Shown: positions 43,591 through 51,416 of the stretch, in pieces
Layout: every line of letters begins with the position of its first letter
Numbering within the stretch: position 1 is the first letter of the stretch
Assembly: GCF_014840935.1 (NCBI RefSeq)
Contig: NZ_CP062005.1
Span: 806,001 to 870,000 of the forward strand
Length of the DNA: 64,000 nucleotides
Direction of reading: 5' to 3'
From: Halomonas sp. YLGW01
GTDB taxonomy: Bacteria > Pseudomonadota > Gammaproteobacteria > Pseudomonadales > Halomonadaceae
Position numbers and translations under genes: made by a program
Notes under the pieces: generated by a model
What the model saw: the letters and a program-made list of their open reading frames with translations, nothing else
What the model was told of the DNA's origin: nothing
The model's database searches: none

Positions 43591-44814
43591 TCAGACATAG
43601 AAATCAAGGTCTTCCATGTGCTTGAGCAGCTCCTTCATGCGTGCTGCCTCGTCGCCCTTGAAGTAGATCAGGCCCCAGTGCGTGCCGAAGGCGGTGCGCT
43701 TGGTGACGGTTTCTTCCTGGGGCGGAGTCAGCTCGTGAGACTCGAAGTAGGGGTGGTCCTCGACCTCCTCGGGAATTTCCAGCTTGCTGACCACCCGGCG
43801 GCGCGGGTAGACACCGAAGCAGCCGGCAAAGCCGTCGGCATCGACCACTTCCTTCGGGAAGAAGGCCTTGACCTCTTCTTCGGTGGTATTGGGATCGAAG
43901 ACGAGCATGGAAGCCTGGTAGGCATTGAAGCCGTAGACGCGTTCGAGCAGCTCGAAGACCTTGAAGCCCGGCGGACGGTAGGCGACTTCGCCGAAGTACA
44001 TCTCGCCATCGTTGGTGACGAAGTACTCGGGATGGATCAGGCCGAACTCGATATCGAAGGCCTTGATCAGCTTCTCGATCTGGGCGGTGATCTGGGGGCG
44101 GTACTTCTCGAGCTCCGGCGAGGCCGGTACGAACACCGAGTAGCCCAGCGTCACGTACTCAGAAATGTTGAGGAAGACGATCTTGCCGTTGTGAATCCAG
44201 GCCTCGACGGCGAATTCCCAACCGTCCAGGTGCGACTCCATCAGCACCGGGAATTCCTCGTCGGGAATCGTATCGACCTCGTCCGGGGTGCGGATCACCC
44301 GGTGGCCGAGGCAGCCCGCCTTGTCGAAGGCCTTGAGGTGGATCGGGTCGTTGGGATCGCCGTCGAGCTTGAGCAGCGTCTGGTTGACGCGTTTCAGGAA
44401 GCGGATCACGTCTTCCTTGTCGTGGGCCTCCTCGAAGATGCCCACGCGGATGCCGCCCAGCTGGGCGCGACGCTTCATCAGCGCCTTGTCGCGCAGTAGC
44501 AGCGACTGGCCGTAGAGGCGGGGATTGTCCAGCAGCACGGAGTTGATCGCACCGGCCCATTCCACCGTTTCCTCGAACAGCGGGATGGCGACGTCGACGC
44601 CCATGCCTTTCAGGGTCTCGGCGATCTCCATGGAGCGATCGTTGAGGCGCTCGAAGTTCCACGAGACATAGGGGATGTCGTGTTTCTGGCAGTAGTCCTC
44701 GGCCCAGTCAGGCGCCACCACCACATAGCGGCGGTCGAAACTCTCGGCGGCCTCGACGGCACTCAGGCTCCAGCCCAGCAGCGCGATGTAGCCTTTGTTG
44801 GAATCCTTTTGCAT
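43591..44814 (-). CDS. ATP-grasp domain protein, putative carboxylate-amine ligase
   Basis: A 407-residue cytosolic protein. An N-terminal Rossmann-like part (GYIALLGWSLSAVEAAESFDRRYVVVAPDWAE) precedes the ATP-grasp fold: ATP lysine in HLKAFDKAGCLGHRVI (Lys161), ESHLDGWEFAVEAWIHNGK, and metal/phosphate residues in GLIHPEYFVTNDGEMYFGEVAYRPPG (His261, Glu263, Glu276, Arg280). This resembles the L-amino-acid ligase/carbamoyl-phosphate-synthase-like group, which joins a carboxylate to an amine through an acyl phosphate. A ~100-residue C-terminal extension is unusual. First gene of a two-gene operon with the papain-like protein; substrates unknown. Confidence 0.85.
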   Translation of the reverse strand: MQKDSNKGYIALLGWSLSAVEAAESFDRRYVVVAPDWAEDYCQKHDIPYVSWNFERLNDRSMEIAETLKGMGVDVAIPLFEETVEWAGAINSVLLDNPRLYGQSLLLRDKALMKRRAQLGGIRVGIFEEAHDKEDVIRFLKRVNQTLLKLDGDPNDPIHLKAFDKAGCLGHRVIRTPDEVDTIPDEEFPVLMESHLDGWEFAVEAWIHNGKIVFLNISEYVTLGYSVFVPASPELEKYRPQITAQIEKLIKAFDIEFGLIHPEYFVTNDGEMYFGEVAYRPPGFKVFELLERVYGFNAYQASMLVFDPNTTEEEVKAFFPKEVVDADGFAGCFGVYPRRRVVSKLEIPEEVEDHPYFESHELTPPQEETVTKRTAFGTHWGLIYFKGDEAARMKELLKHMEDLDFYV

Positions 44815-44924
44815 CAGTTCTGTTCCTGTCAGTGTTAGGTATGTTAATTCATGCCCACGCTACACGCATAAGCCTAGACTAGATAGATCGCGTCCGACCC
44901 GACGCAGCGGCAGGCCTTGTGTCC

Positions 44925-44953
44925 TTGCGGATCCCGTAACCCGCTGTTATAGT
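44925..44953 (+). promoter_or_regulatory. Promoter of the 4.5S RNA gene
   Basis: TTGCGG (44925-44930), 17-base spacer and TATAGT (44948-44953). The start would be near 44960, about 77 bases before the mature 5' end. Confidence 0.6.
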
Positions 44954-45036
44954 GCGCCCCGCTCGACAACGTCGGTCTTGAAGCCGGCAAATGCATTCGA
45001 TAACTCGCATCGTTTCGCATCCGCTCGAGTCGTTAT

Positions 45037-45146
45037 GGTGGCCCCGTCGGTCCTCCCGCAACGCTAAGTCGCAAACCCCGCCAGGCCCGGAAGGGAGCAA
45101 CGGTAGTGATGGATGCGTGTGCCGGGATGTGGCTGTCGGGGCCGCC
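45037..45146 (+). ncRNA. ffs: 4.5S RNA of the signal recognition particle
   Basis: About 110 bases forming one long hairpin: GGTGGCCCCG pairs with CGGGGCCGCC at the ends. The Ffh-binding domain is recognisable: CAGGCCCGGAAGGGAGCA with the GGAA tetraloop, and downstream GTGTGCCGGGATGTGGCTG, nearly identical to the E. coli RNA. The upstream TCCTCCCGCAACGCTA is also shared. The RNA pairs with Ffh and FtsY for cotranslational targeting. It lies directly before dnaX, a common gammaproteobacterial arrangement. Mature ends are estimated from pairing. Confidence 0.95.
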
Positions 45147-45317
45147 TCCATTTCGGGGCGGCCATTCCTGCCTCTCCCCTCGCGCCCGACTCCCTCGCCT
45201 TTCGGCCATGCGCTCCAGCCGCTAGAATACCGGTCCGGTCCAGGCAATCTGCCTGCCCCCGCATCGCGCTTTGAACGGCGCCGTCTTCTCTCGATCGATG
45301 AAAGGATCCTGCGCTGC

Positions 45318-47354
45318 ATGAGCTATCAGGTATTGGCCCGCAAATGGCGCCCCCGCACCTTCCACGAGCTGGTCGGTCAGGAGCATGTGCAGCGCGCGCT
45401 GGTCAACGCCCTGGATCAGGGGCGCTTGCACCATGCCTATCTGTTCACCGGGACCCGTGGGGTCGGCAAGACCACCCTGGCGCGTATCCTCGCCAAGTGC
45501 CTGAACTGCACCGCCAAGGGCTTCGATGACAGCGCCGTTACCTCGACCCCCTGCGGGCAGTGCGAGAACTGCCGGGCCATCGATGAGGGGCGCTTCGTCG
45601 ACCTGATCGAGGTCGATGCCGCCTCGCGCACCAAGGTCGAAGACACCCGCGAGCTGCTCGACAATGTGCAGTACGCGCCCACCCAGGGCCGCTACAAGGT
45701 GTACCTCATCGATGAGGTGCACATGCTGTCGACCCACAGCTTCAATGCGCTGCTCAAGACTCTCGAGGAGCCGCCGCCCCACGTGAAATTCCTGCTCGCC
45801 ACCACCGACCCGCAGAAACTGCCGGTGACGGTGCTGTCGCGCTGCCTGCAGTTCACGCTCAAGAACATGCCGCCGGAGCGCATCGTCGAGCATCTGAGCC
45901 AGGTGCTTGAGGCCGAGCAGGTGGGCTTCGACGAGAGCGCCCTGTGGCTGCTCGGCAAGGCCGCCGACGGCTCGATGCGCGATGCCATGAGCCTGACCGA
46001 TCAGGCGATCGCCTTCGGCCAGGGGCAGGTGCGCCAGGGCGATGTCGCCGCCATGCTGGGCACCCTCGACCAGCGCCATGTGCTGACGTTGCTGGAGGCG
46101 CTGGCCGAAGTGGATGCCGCGCGCGTGCTCGGTGAGGTGGCGGCTCTGGCGGAGCAGGGTCCCGACTTCGCCGGCGTGCTCGACGACCTGCTGGGTGTGC
46201 TGCACCGCCTGGCGGTGGCGCAGATGGTGCCCGGCGCCCTGGACAACGGTCACGGCGACCGGGAGGACCTGCTGGCGCTGGCCGGACGCTTCACCGCCGA
46301 GGATGTGCAGCTCTACTATCAGATCGGCCTGCAGGGTCGCGGCGACATGGCGCAGGCGCCGGAGCCGCGCACCGCGCTCGAGATGACCCTGCTGCGCATG
46401 CTGGCCTTCCGCCCCCAGGGTGTGCCCAAGCCGGCCCAGACGCCCCTGCCGATGACCGGCGATGCCGTGCCCGAGCAGGCCCCGGCGGCAACACCCGGCG
46501 GACCGGCGGCCGGCGCAACGGCAGCCACTCCCGCTTCGGGAGGCGAGGCGATGCCCGCTGCCGCCCCCGACAGCACCGCCTCGGCCGAGGCGGCCAATAA
46601 GGTGCCGGCCGAGCCAATGCGTTCTGCACCGCCCCAGCCGACGCCGGCCGCCGTGCCGGAGGCCCCCGCCCCGGCAGCGGCGTCGCCGGCCAATGTCGAG
46701 CCGCCCCCCTGGGAGGCGCTGGCGGAGGAGGGCGCGCCCGCGCCGATCGAACCGGCTCAGGTTCAGACTCAGGCCCAGGCGCCGTCACCCTCGTCTCAGG
46801 CCGCCGATACTGCGCCCTCATCGATACCCGACACGACTTCTCCGGCGTCGGCACCCGCTGGTTCGGCCGAGGAGGCCTCGGCCATCGCGCCTTCTGAGAT
46901 GGACGAGGCATTAGCGACCCCGGACGAGGCCGCGCCCGGGTCGGCCGGCCCCTTCAGCCAGGCGGCCTGGCTGCAACGCTTCGAGCAGCTGGGCCTCGGT
47001 GGCCTGACGCGCAACCTGGCGGCCCATTGCGTGGTCGAAAACGACGATGGGCAGACCCTGGTGCTGCGCCTGTCGCCCTCCCAGGCGGCGATGAACGCAG
47101 AGATTCACGTCAAGCGTATTCAGCAGGCGCTGACCGATGCCGGTGTTGACCGACGGGTCAACATCCAGGTCGGCGAGATCCCCGCGAACATGGAAACCCC
47201 CCGCGGCCAGGCCGAGCGCATCGCCGCCGAGCGTCATGCGCTGGCGGTTGAAGCGCTCAAGGCCGACCCGCATATACAGCAACTCCAGTCGGCCTTCGGG
47301 GCTCGTCTGGTAGAAGCCAGCGTCGAACCCCGTCAGGATGCCGATTCGGCCTGA
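45318..47354 (+). CDS. dnaX: DNA polymerase III subunits tau (and possibly gamma)
   Basis: The clamp-loader ATPase and holoenzyme organiser. The 678 residues start [24 protein letters not shown]. Walker A GTRGVGKT is at about 45-52, zinc cysteines at 64, 79, 82 and 85, Walker [11 protein letters not shown] near 130 and the SRC motif in VLSRCLQF. After domain III there is a long Pro/Ala-rich linker (about 385-535) and then the tau C-terminal domain that binds the polymerase alpha subunit and DnaB. No A6G-type slippery heptamer is visible, so an E. coli-style frameshift to gamma is not supported. The ATG at 45318 is the family start; a longer frame crosses the 4.5S RNA gene and is rejected. Confidence 0.96.
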   Translation: MSYQVLARKWRPRTFHELVGQEHVQRALVNALDQGRLHHAYLFTGTRGVGKTTLARILAKCLNCTAKGFDDSAVTSTPCGQCENCRAIDEGRFVDLIEVDAASRTKVEDTRELLDNVQYAPTQGRYKVYLIDEVHMLSTHSFNALLKTLEEPPPHVKFLLATTDPQKLPVTVLSRCLQFTLKNMPPERIVEHLSQVLEAEQVGFDESALWLLGKAADGSMRDAMSLTDQAIAFGQGQVRQGDVAAMLGTLDQRHVLTLLEALAEVDAARVLGEVAALAEQGPDFAGVLDDLLGVLHRLAVAQMVPGALDNGHGDREDLLALAGRFTAEDVQLYYQIGLQGRGDMAQAPEPRTALEMTLLRMLAFRPQGVPKPAQTPLPMTGDAVPEQAPAATPGGPAAGATAATPASGGEAMPAAAPDSTASAEAANKVPAEPMRSAPPQPTPAAVPEAPAPAAASPANVEPPPWEALAEEGAPAPIEPAQVQTQAQAPSPSSQAADTAPSSIPDTTSPASAPAGSAEEASAIAPSEMDEALATPDEAAPGSAGPFSQAAWLQRFEQLGLGGLTRNLAAHCVVENDDGQTLVLRLSPSQAAMNAEIHVKRIQQALTDAGVDRRVNIQVGEIPANMETPRGQAERIAAERHALAVEALKADPHIQQLQSAFGARLVEASVEPRQDADSA

Positions 47355-47398
47355 CCGCGCTGGTCCACGACTCTCAACGACTCAAGAGGAACCTCACC

Positions 47399-47725
47399 AT
47401 GATGAAAGGTGGCATGGGTAACCTGATGAAGCAGGCTCAGGAAATGCAGGAGAAGATGCAGCGCGTCCAGGAGGAGGCCGCCAAGGCCGAGGTCCAGGGC
47501 GAGGCCGGCGCCGGCATGATCAAGGTCACCATGAATGGCCGTCATGACGTCAGCAAGGTCGACATCGACCCGAGCATCATGGAAGAGGACAAGGAGCTCC
47601 TCGAGGACCTGCTGGCCGCCGCCGTCAACGATGCGGTGCGCAAGGTCGAGGCCGCCTCCAAGTCCAAGATGGAAGAAGCCACCGCCGGCCTGAACCTGCC
47701 GCCCGGCTTCAAGATGCCGTTCTGA
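47399..47725 (+). CDS. ybaB: YbaB/EbfC nucleoid-associated protein
   Basis: A 108-residue DNA-binding protein of the YbaB/EbfC family: [21 protein letters not shown] at the N-terminus, a central antiparallel sheet with [18 protein letters not shown], a helix [16 protein letters not shown] and the Met/Pro/Gly-rich end [10 protein letters not shown]. It dimerises and binds DNA. It lies between dnaX and recR; TGATG couples it to recR. Confidence 0.96.
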   Translation: MMKGGMGNLMKQAQEMQEKMQRVQEEAAKAEVQGEAGAGMIKVTMNGRHDVSKVDIDPSIMEEDKELLEDLLAAAVNDAVRKVEAASKSKMEEATAGLNLPPGFKMPF

Positions 47726-48330
47726 TGAGCTTCTCCCCCCTCGTCGATCGATTGCTGGAATCGCTGCGCGTGCTCCCCGGCGTGGGACCCAAGACCGCTC
47801 AGCGCATGGCCCTGCACCTGCTCGAGCGCGAACGGGAGGGGGGCGAGCGCCTGGCCGCCGTGCTGGCCGAGGCCCTGGCCGAGGTCGGCTATTGCCGGCG
47901 CTGCCGCACCCTGACCGAGGAAGAGGTGTGTGGCCTGTGTCGCAGTACCCGCCGCGAGGAGCGGCTGCTGTGCGTGGTGGAATCGCCTGCGGATCTGCTG
48001 GCGATCGAGGAGGCCGGTGGCTATCGTGGCCAGTATTTCGTGCTGCACGGCCACCTCTCGCCCCTCGACGGCATCGGCCCGGAGGATATCGGCCTCGATC
48101 AGCTCGAGACGCGCCTCGCCGAGGACGGCGTCGATGAGGTGATCCTGGCCACCAACCCCACCGTGGAAGGCGAAGCCACGGCGCATTACATCGCCACTCA
48201 GCTCACCGGCCGCGAGATCCGCCTGTCGCGCCTGGCCTATGGCGTGCCCATGGGCGGCGAGCTGGAATACGTCGACGGCGGCACCCTGAGCCGCGCCTTC
48301 AATGGCCGCCTGCCCTTTAGCGGCGAGTGA
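47725..48330 (+). CDS. recR: Recombination mediator RecR
   Basis: A 201-residue RecR that works with RecO and RecF to load RecA on gapped DNA. Order: helix-hairpin-helix [20 protein letters not shown], zinc finger [16 protein letters not shown], Toprim domain beginning [29 protein letters not shown] and the C-terminal [19 protein letters not shown]-type end (here [19 protein letters not shown]). The start overlaps the ybaB stop by one base. Confidence 0.97.
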   Translation: MSFSPLVDRLLESLRVLPGVGPKTAQRMALHLLEREREGGERLAAVLAEALAEVGYCRRCRTLTEEEVCGLCRSTRREERLLCVVESPADLLAIEEAGGYRGQYFVLHGHLSPLDGIGPEDIGLDQLETRLAEDGVDEVILATNPTVEGEATAHYIATQLTGREIRLSRLAYGVPMGGELEYVDGGTLSRAFNGRLPFSGE

Positions 48331-48361
48331 GTCGACGCCTGCAGTACTACTTGGAAACGCT

Positions 48362-49522
48362 ATGTCCCTGGCACCCGAATCTCTGGCACCCGAAAATCGC
48401 GATCTCGATATTCGCTGGATCGATACCCCCAAGGCCCTGAATGAGGCCTGCGAGGCCCTCGCCGGCGCCGATACGCTGGCGCTGGATACCGAGTTCTTTC
48501 GCGAGTCGACCTTCTACCCTGTGCCGGCCCTGGTGCAGCTGTGCGCCGGCGAGACGGCCTACCTGGTCGATCCCCAGGCCGTAGCCGCCACCCCGGCTCT
48601 TAAGGCCTTGCTGTCCGATGGTCCGCTCAAGCTGTTGCATGCCAGCAGCGAGGATCTCGAGGTGCTGGGCGGCTGGGCCGGCGTGAGTATCTGGCCGCTG
48701 GTCGACACCCAGGTCGCGCAGTCGCTGCTCAGCGAAGATCCGGCGATGGGCTATCAGCGGCTGGTGGAGCGCTGGACCGGCCATGTGCTGCCCAAGGACG
48801 AGACCCGCTCCGACTGGCTGGAACGCCCACTGTCCGACTCTCAGTGCCGCTATGCCGCCCTCGACGTGATCTATCTGCTCGAGGTCTGGCAGGCCCAGCG
48901 GGCGGCTCTCGAGATACGGGGGCGCCTTGACTGGCTCGAGGCCGACTGTGCCGCGATCGTCGCGCAGGCCGGTCGCAGCAGCGAGGCCGATAGCCAGTGG
49001 TACCTGCGCCAACGCCAGCTGTGGCGTCTCGAACGGCCCCAGATCGAGGCCTACCGGCGGCTGACCACCTGGCGGGAAGGCGAGGCGCGGGCACGCAACC
49101 TGCCCCGTGGCTGGCTGGTCAGCGACAAGTTGCTCTACGCGATTGCCGAGCGCATGCCCAAGGATCGTCACGGCCTGGCCCAGGTCGAGGGCCTGAAGCC
49201 CGGGGTGATCAAGCGCGAGGGGGATACGTTGCTGGCGCTGGTGCGCGAGGCGCGTCACTGCGACGAGGCCGAGCTTGCCGAGGCCCTGCCGTCGCCGCTC
49301 ACCGGCCCCTTCAAGAAACGCTTCAAGGCCCTCAAGCGGGTCGTGACCGGCCAGGCCGAGCAGCTGGGGATCGCCCCGGAGGTGCTGATGCGCCGTCGCG
49401 ACATCGAGTCGCTGGTGGCCGCTCACCTGCTCGATCGCCCCTTGATCCTGCCAAACGGCTGGCGAGGTCAGTGTCTGGCCGATGACCTGGCCACTGCTCT
49501 CACCCAGGTGGACGCTTCATGA
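48362..49522 (+). CDS. rnd: Ribonuclease D
   Basis: A 386-residue 3'-5' exoribonuclease for tRNA 3' maturation. The DEDD active site is seen in LALDTEFFRESTFYP, LLHASSEDLEVL and the YAALDVIYLLEVW motif, followed by HRDC domains (WRLERPQIEAYRRLTTWREGEAR ... RNLPRGWLVSDKLLYAIAERMP). The start at 48362 has only weak GGAAA upstream. The first ~20 residues are low-complexity (SLAPESLAPENRD). Its stop overlaps ycgL by ATGA. Confidence 0.94.
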   Translation: MSLAPESLAPENRDLDIRWIDTPKALNEACEALAGADTLALDTEFFRESTFYPVPALVQLCAGETAYLVDPQAVAATPALKALLSDGPLKLLHASSEDLEVLGGWAGVSIWPLVDTQVAQSLLSEDPAMGYQRLVERWTGHVLPKDETRSDWLERPLSDSQCRYAALDVIYLLEVWQAQRAALEIRGRLDWLEADCAAIVAQAGRSSEADSQWYLRQRQLWRLERPQIEAYRRLTTWREGEARARNLPRGWLVSDKLLYAIAERMPKDRHGLAQVEGLKPGVIKREGDTLLALVREARHCDEAELAEALPSPLTGPFKKRFKALKRVVTGQAEQLGIAPEVLMRRRDIESLVAAHLLDRPLILPNGWRGQCLADDLATALTQVDAS

Positions 49523-49824
49523 GTGACACGACCAATCGCAAGCTGCTGTGTGAAATCTTCAAGAGTTCATGTCAGGACGAGATGTACCTGTACGTCGACA
49601 AGCGCAACGGTATGAAGGACGTGCCGGAGGCATTGCTTGAACGTTTCGGCACGCCCCAGCCGGTGCTGACCCTGATCCTCACGCCCGAGAAACGCCTGTC
49701 TCGGGCCAAGGCTGCCGACGTGATGGCCTCGATCAATGAGAAGGGCTTCTACCTGCAGATGCCGCCGGCCAAGGAGGCCTATCTGCTGGATCTCTACCGC
49801 ACCCCGACCAAGCCGAGCTACTGA
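49519..49824 (+). CDS. ycgL: YcgL domain protein
   Basis: A 101-residue protein of the YcgL family: CEIFKSSCQDEMYLYVDKR, PEALLERFGTPQPVLTLILTPEKRLSRA and GFYLQMPPAKEAYLLDLYRTP. The fold is known, the function is not. It is coupled to rnd by a 4-base overlap and precedes ycgN, the usual rnd-ycgL-ycgN order of gammaproteobacteria. Confidence 0.93.
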   Translation: MSDTTNRKLLCEIFKSSCQDEMYLYVDKRNGMKDVPEALLERFGTPQPVLTLILTPEKRLSRAKAADVMASINEKGFYLQMPPAKEAYLLDLYRTPTKPSY

Positions 49825-49876
49825 CGCGTCAGCATCTCGTCGTCACCTGCGCCCCGATGCGCATCAAGGAGTCCCC

Positions 49877-50326
49877 ATGCGAGAGCGTTTCTGGGAGCGC
49901 TACCCCCTCGAGGAGTTGAGCGATGAGGAATGGGAAGCGCTCTGTGACGGCTGTGGTCAGTGCTGCCTGCTCAAGGTCGAGGACGAGGACAGCGGTGATG
50001 TCGCCGTCCTCAACGTGGCCTGTGAGCTGCTCGATATCTCATCCTGCCGCTGCAGCGACTATGAACACCGCTTCGCCCGCGTGCCCGACTGTACCCAGCT
50101 GACCGCGGCCCGGGTCGACGATTTCCGCTGGCTGCCCCACTCCTGTGCCTACCGGCGTGTTCATGAAGGGCGCAAGCTGGCCGGTTGGCATCCGCTGATT
50201 TCCGGCGATCCCGCCCGGGTCCATCGCAAGGGCATCAGCGTGGCCAGCTTCGCCGTATCGCAAACCGAGGTGCCCGAAGAGGCCCTCGAGGAGCACATCA
50301 TCGCCATCCTGCCCATTGATGGTTAG
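49877..50326 (+). CDS. ycgN: YcgN/UPF0260 cysteine-cluster protein
   Basis: A 149-residue protein of the UPF0260/YkgJ-type group. Cysteines cluster in CDGCGQCCLLK and further on in ACELLD, SSCRCSDYEHR, PDCTQL and HSCAYR, a pattern consistent with metal binding (zinc or iron-sulfur). Function unknown. The start at 49877 has AAGGAG upstream; a longer frame inside ycgL is rejected. Confidence 0.92.
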   Translation: MRERFWERYPLEELSDEEWEALCDGCGQCCLLKVEDEDSGDVAVLNVACELLDISSCRCSDYEHRFARVPDCTQLTAARVDDFRWLPHSCAYRRVHEGRKLAGWHPLISGDPARVHRKGISVASFAVSQTEVPEEALEEHIIAILPIDG

Positions 50327-50523
50327 TGGTTTCCTCCCCCGAGCATGACCTTGCTAGCGCTTCCCTGAACGTATTCATTGCAGATCCTGCTACCGAAGAA
50401 CCATGTCCTTTTCCGATGGTGAAGGAGGGGGCAGGTAACCATGCTATGTGGGTATGTAACAGAATGTTTATGCAGGCCGAGGGGCGAGGCGGCAGGCAAG
50501 GGGCAGTAGCAAGGGGGCAGGCA

Positions 50524-51294
50524 ATGCACAAGTTCAAGTTGACGGCCCTGGCGATGGCAATTGGTTGCCTGTCATCGTCAGGCGCCTTAGCGCAATCGTC
50601 ACCGGGTGAGAGCTTCGCGACTCCGCTGCCGGCAGACGAGATGTCACAGATCGGTAACGATACTCTGACCGACGCAGAGCTGGAGGCGCTGATCGAGGAT
50701 ATCGAGTCCGGAGCCGGGGCCCCGGCAGCAGGGGGGGGAGGCTGTGGCGGTGGTGGTATCGAGGATGGCTGTGACGGCTTCATCTTACAGGTGGCGGCGG
50801 TGACACCGCCGGTCGAGACGCCACCCGTGGACCCCGGTGACGGTGATGGCGATGGCGATGGCGACGGCGACGGTGATGGCGACGGTGACGGTGGTTCCGG
50901 CGGCGGCGACGGTGGTATCGGCGGCGGTAGCGGTGGTGCCGGCGGCGGTAGCGGTGGTTCCGGCGGCGGCAGCGGTGGTTCCGGCGGCGGCAGCGGTGGT
51001 TCCGGTGGCGGCAGCGGTGGTGCCGGCGGCGGTAGCGGTGGTGCCGGCGGCGGTAGCGGTGGTGCCGGCGGCGGTAGCGGTGGTTCCGGCGGCGGCAGCG
51101 GTGGTTCCGGCGGCGGCAGCGGTGGTTCCGGTGGCGGCAGCGGTGGTTCCGGTGGCGGCAGCGGTGGTTCCGGCGGCGGCAGCGGTGACTCCGGTGGCGG
51201 TAGCGGTTCCGGCGGTAGCGGTGCCGGTGGGAATGGCGGCAGCGGGGGGAGCGGTGGCGGCGCTGGCGGTACCGGGTCCGGAGCCGGCGGTTGA
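50524..51294 (+). CDS. Secreted glycine-rich repeat protein
   Basis: A 256-residue protein with a signal peptide (MHKFKLTALAMAIGCLSSSGALA, cleavage near 23). The mature N-terminus has a short helix (DAELEALIEDIESG), CGGGGIEDGC (Cys74, Cys83) and a proline-threonine linker, followed by about nine Asp-Gly dipeptides (calcium-binding-like) and thirteen heptads GGGSGGS or GGGSGGA. The repeat region at 50920-51192 is a 21-bp minisatellite with many near-identical units, so copy number may vary. The upstream 197 bases (50327-50523) show no other gene or clear promoter. AAGGGGG precedes the ATG. An adhesin, matrix or surface role is speculative. Confidence 0.75.
   Translation: MHKFKLTALAMAIGCLSSSGALAQSSPGESFATPLPADEMSQIGNDTLTDAELEALIEDIESGAGAPAAGGGGCGGGGIEDGCDGFILQVAAVTPPVETPPVDPGDGDGDGDGDGDGDGDGDGGSGGGDGGIGGGSGGAGGGSGGSGGGSGGSGGGSGGSGGGSGGAGGGSGGAGGGSGGAGGGSGGSGGGSGGSGGGSGGSGGGSGGSGGGSGGSGGGSGDSGGGSGSGGSGAGGNGGSGGSGGGAGGTGSGAGG
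50920..51192 (+). repeat. 21-bp minisatellite within the glycine-rich gene
   Basis: Thirteen 21-base units, consensus GGCGGCGGCAGCGGTGGTTCC, each encoding GGGSGGS or GGGSGGA. Unit sequences differ at a few third positions (for example GGTAGC or GGCAGC). Confidence 0.9.
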
Positions 51295-51362
51295 TAATCG
51301 CAACCACGCCTGTCGAGCTTATCGCTCGTCGGCTAGTAGCAAGAAGCTAGTAGCAAAAAAAG

Positions 51363-51396
51363 AAGGCCTCGCCCGGGGGTTGCCGGACGAGGCCTT
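51363..51396 (-). terminator. Terminator of the oligopeptidase gene
   Basis: 9-bp stem AAGGCCTCG / CGAGGCCTT with a 16-base loop; on the minus strand it is followed by CTTTTTTTGC. It may also stop plus-strand transcription from the glycine-rich gene. Confidence 0.85.
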
Positions 51397-51416
51397 GTCG
51401 TGTCCTGGGGCGGGCG

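Noticed and set aside
45318-47354. Programmed frameshift in dnaX producing gamma
   Set aside because: No A6G or similar slippery heptamer with downstream stem was found; only the tau reading is supported.
50327-50523. Riboswitch ahead of the glycine-rich gene
   Set aside because: Short GGTAACC-like and purine-rich stretches occur, but no known riboswitch core or convincing pairing could be drawn.
50780-51307. Long antisense and alternate-frame reading frames across the glycine-rich gene
   Set aside because: They arise from the 21-bp repeat, which is stop-free in most frames; only the plus frame starting at 50524 has a signal peptide and ribosome site.
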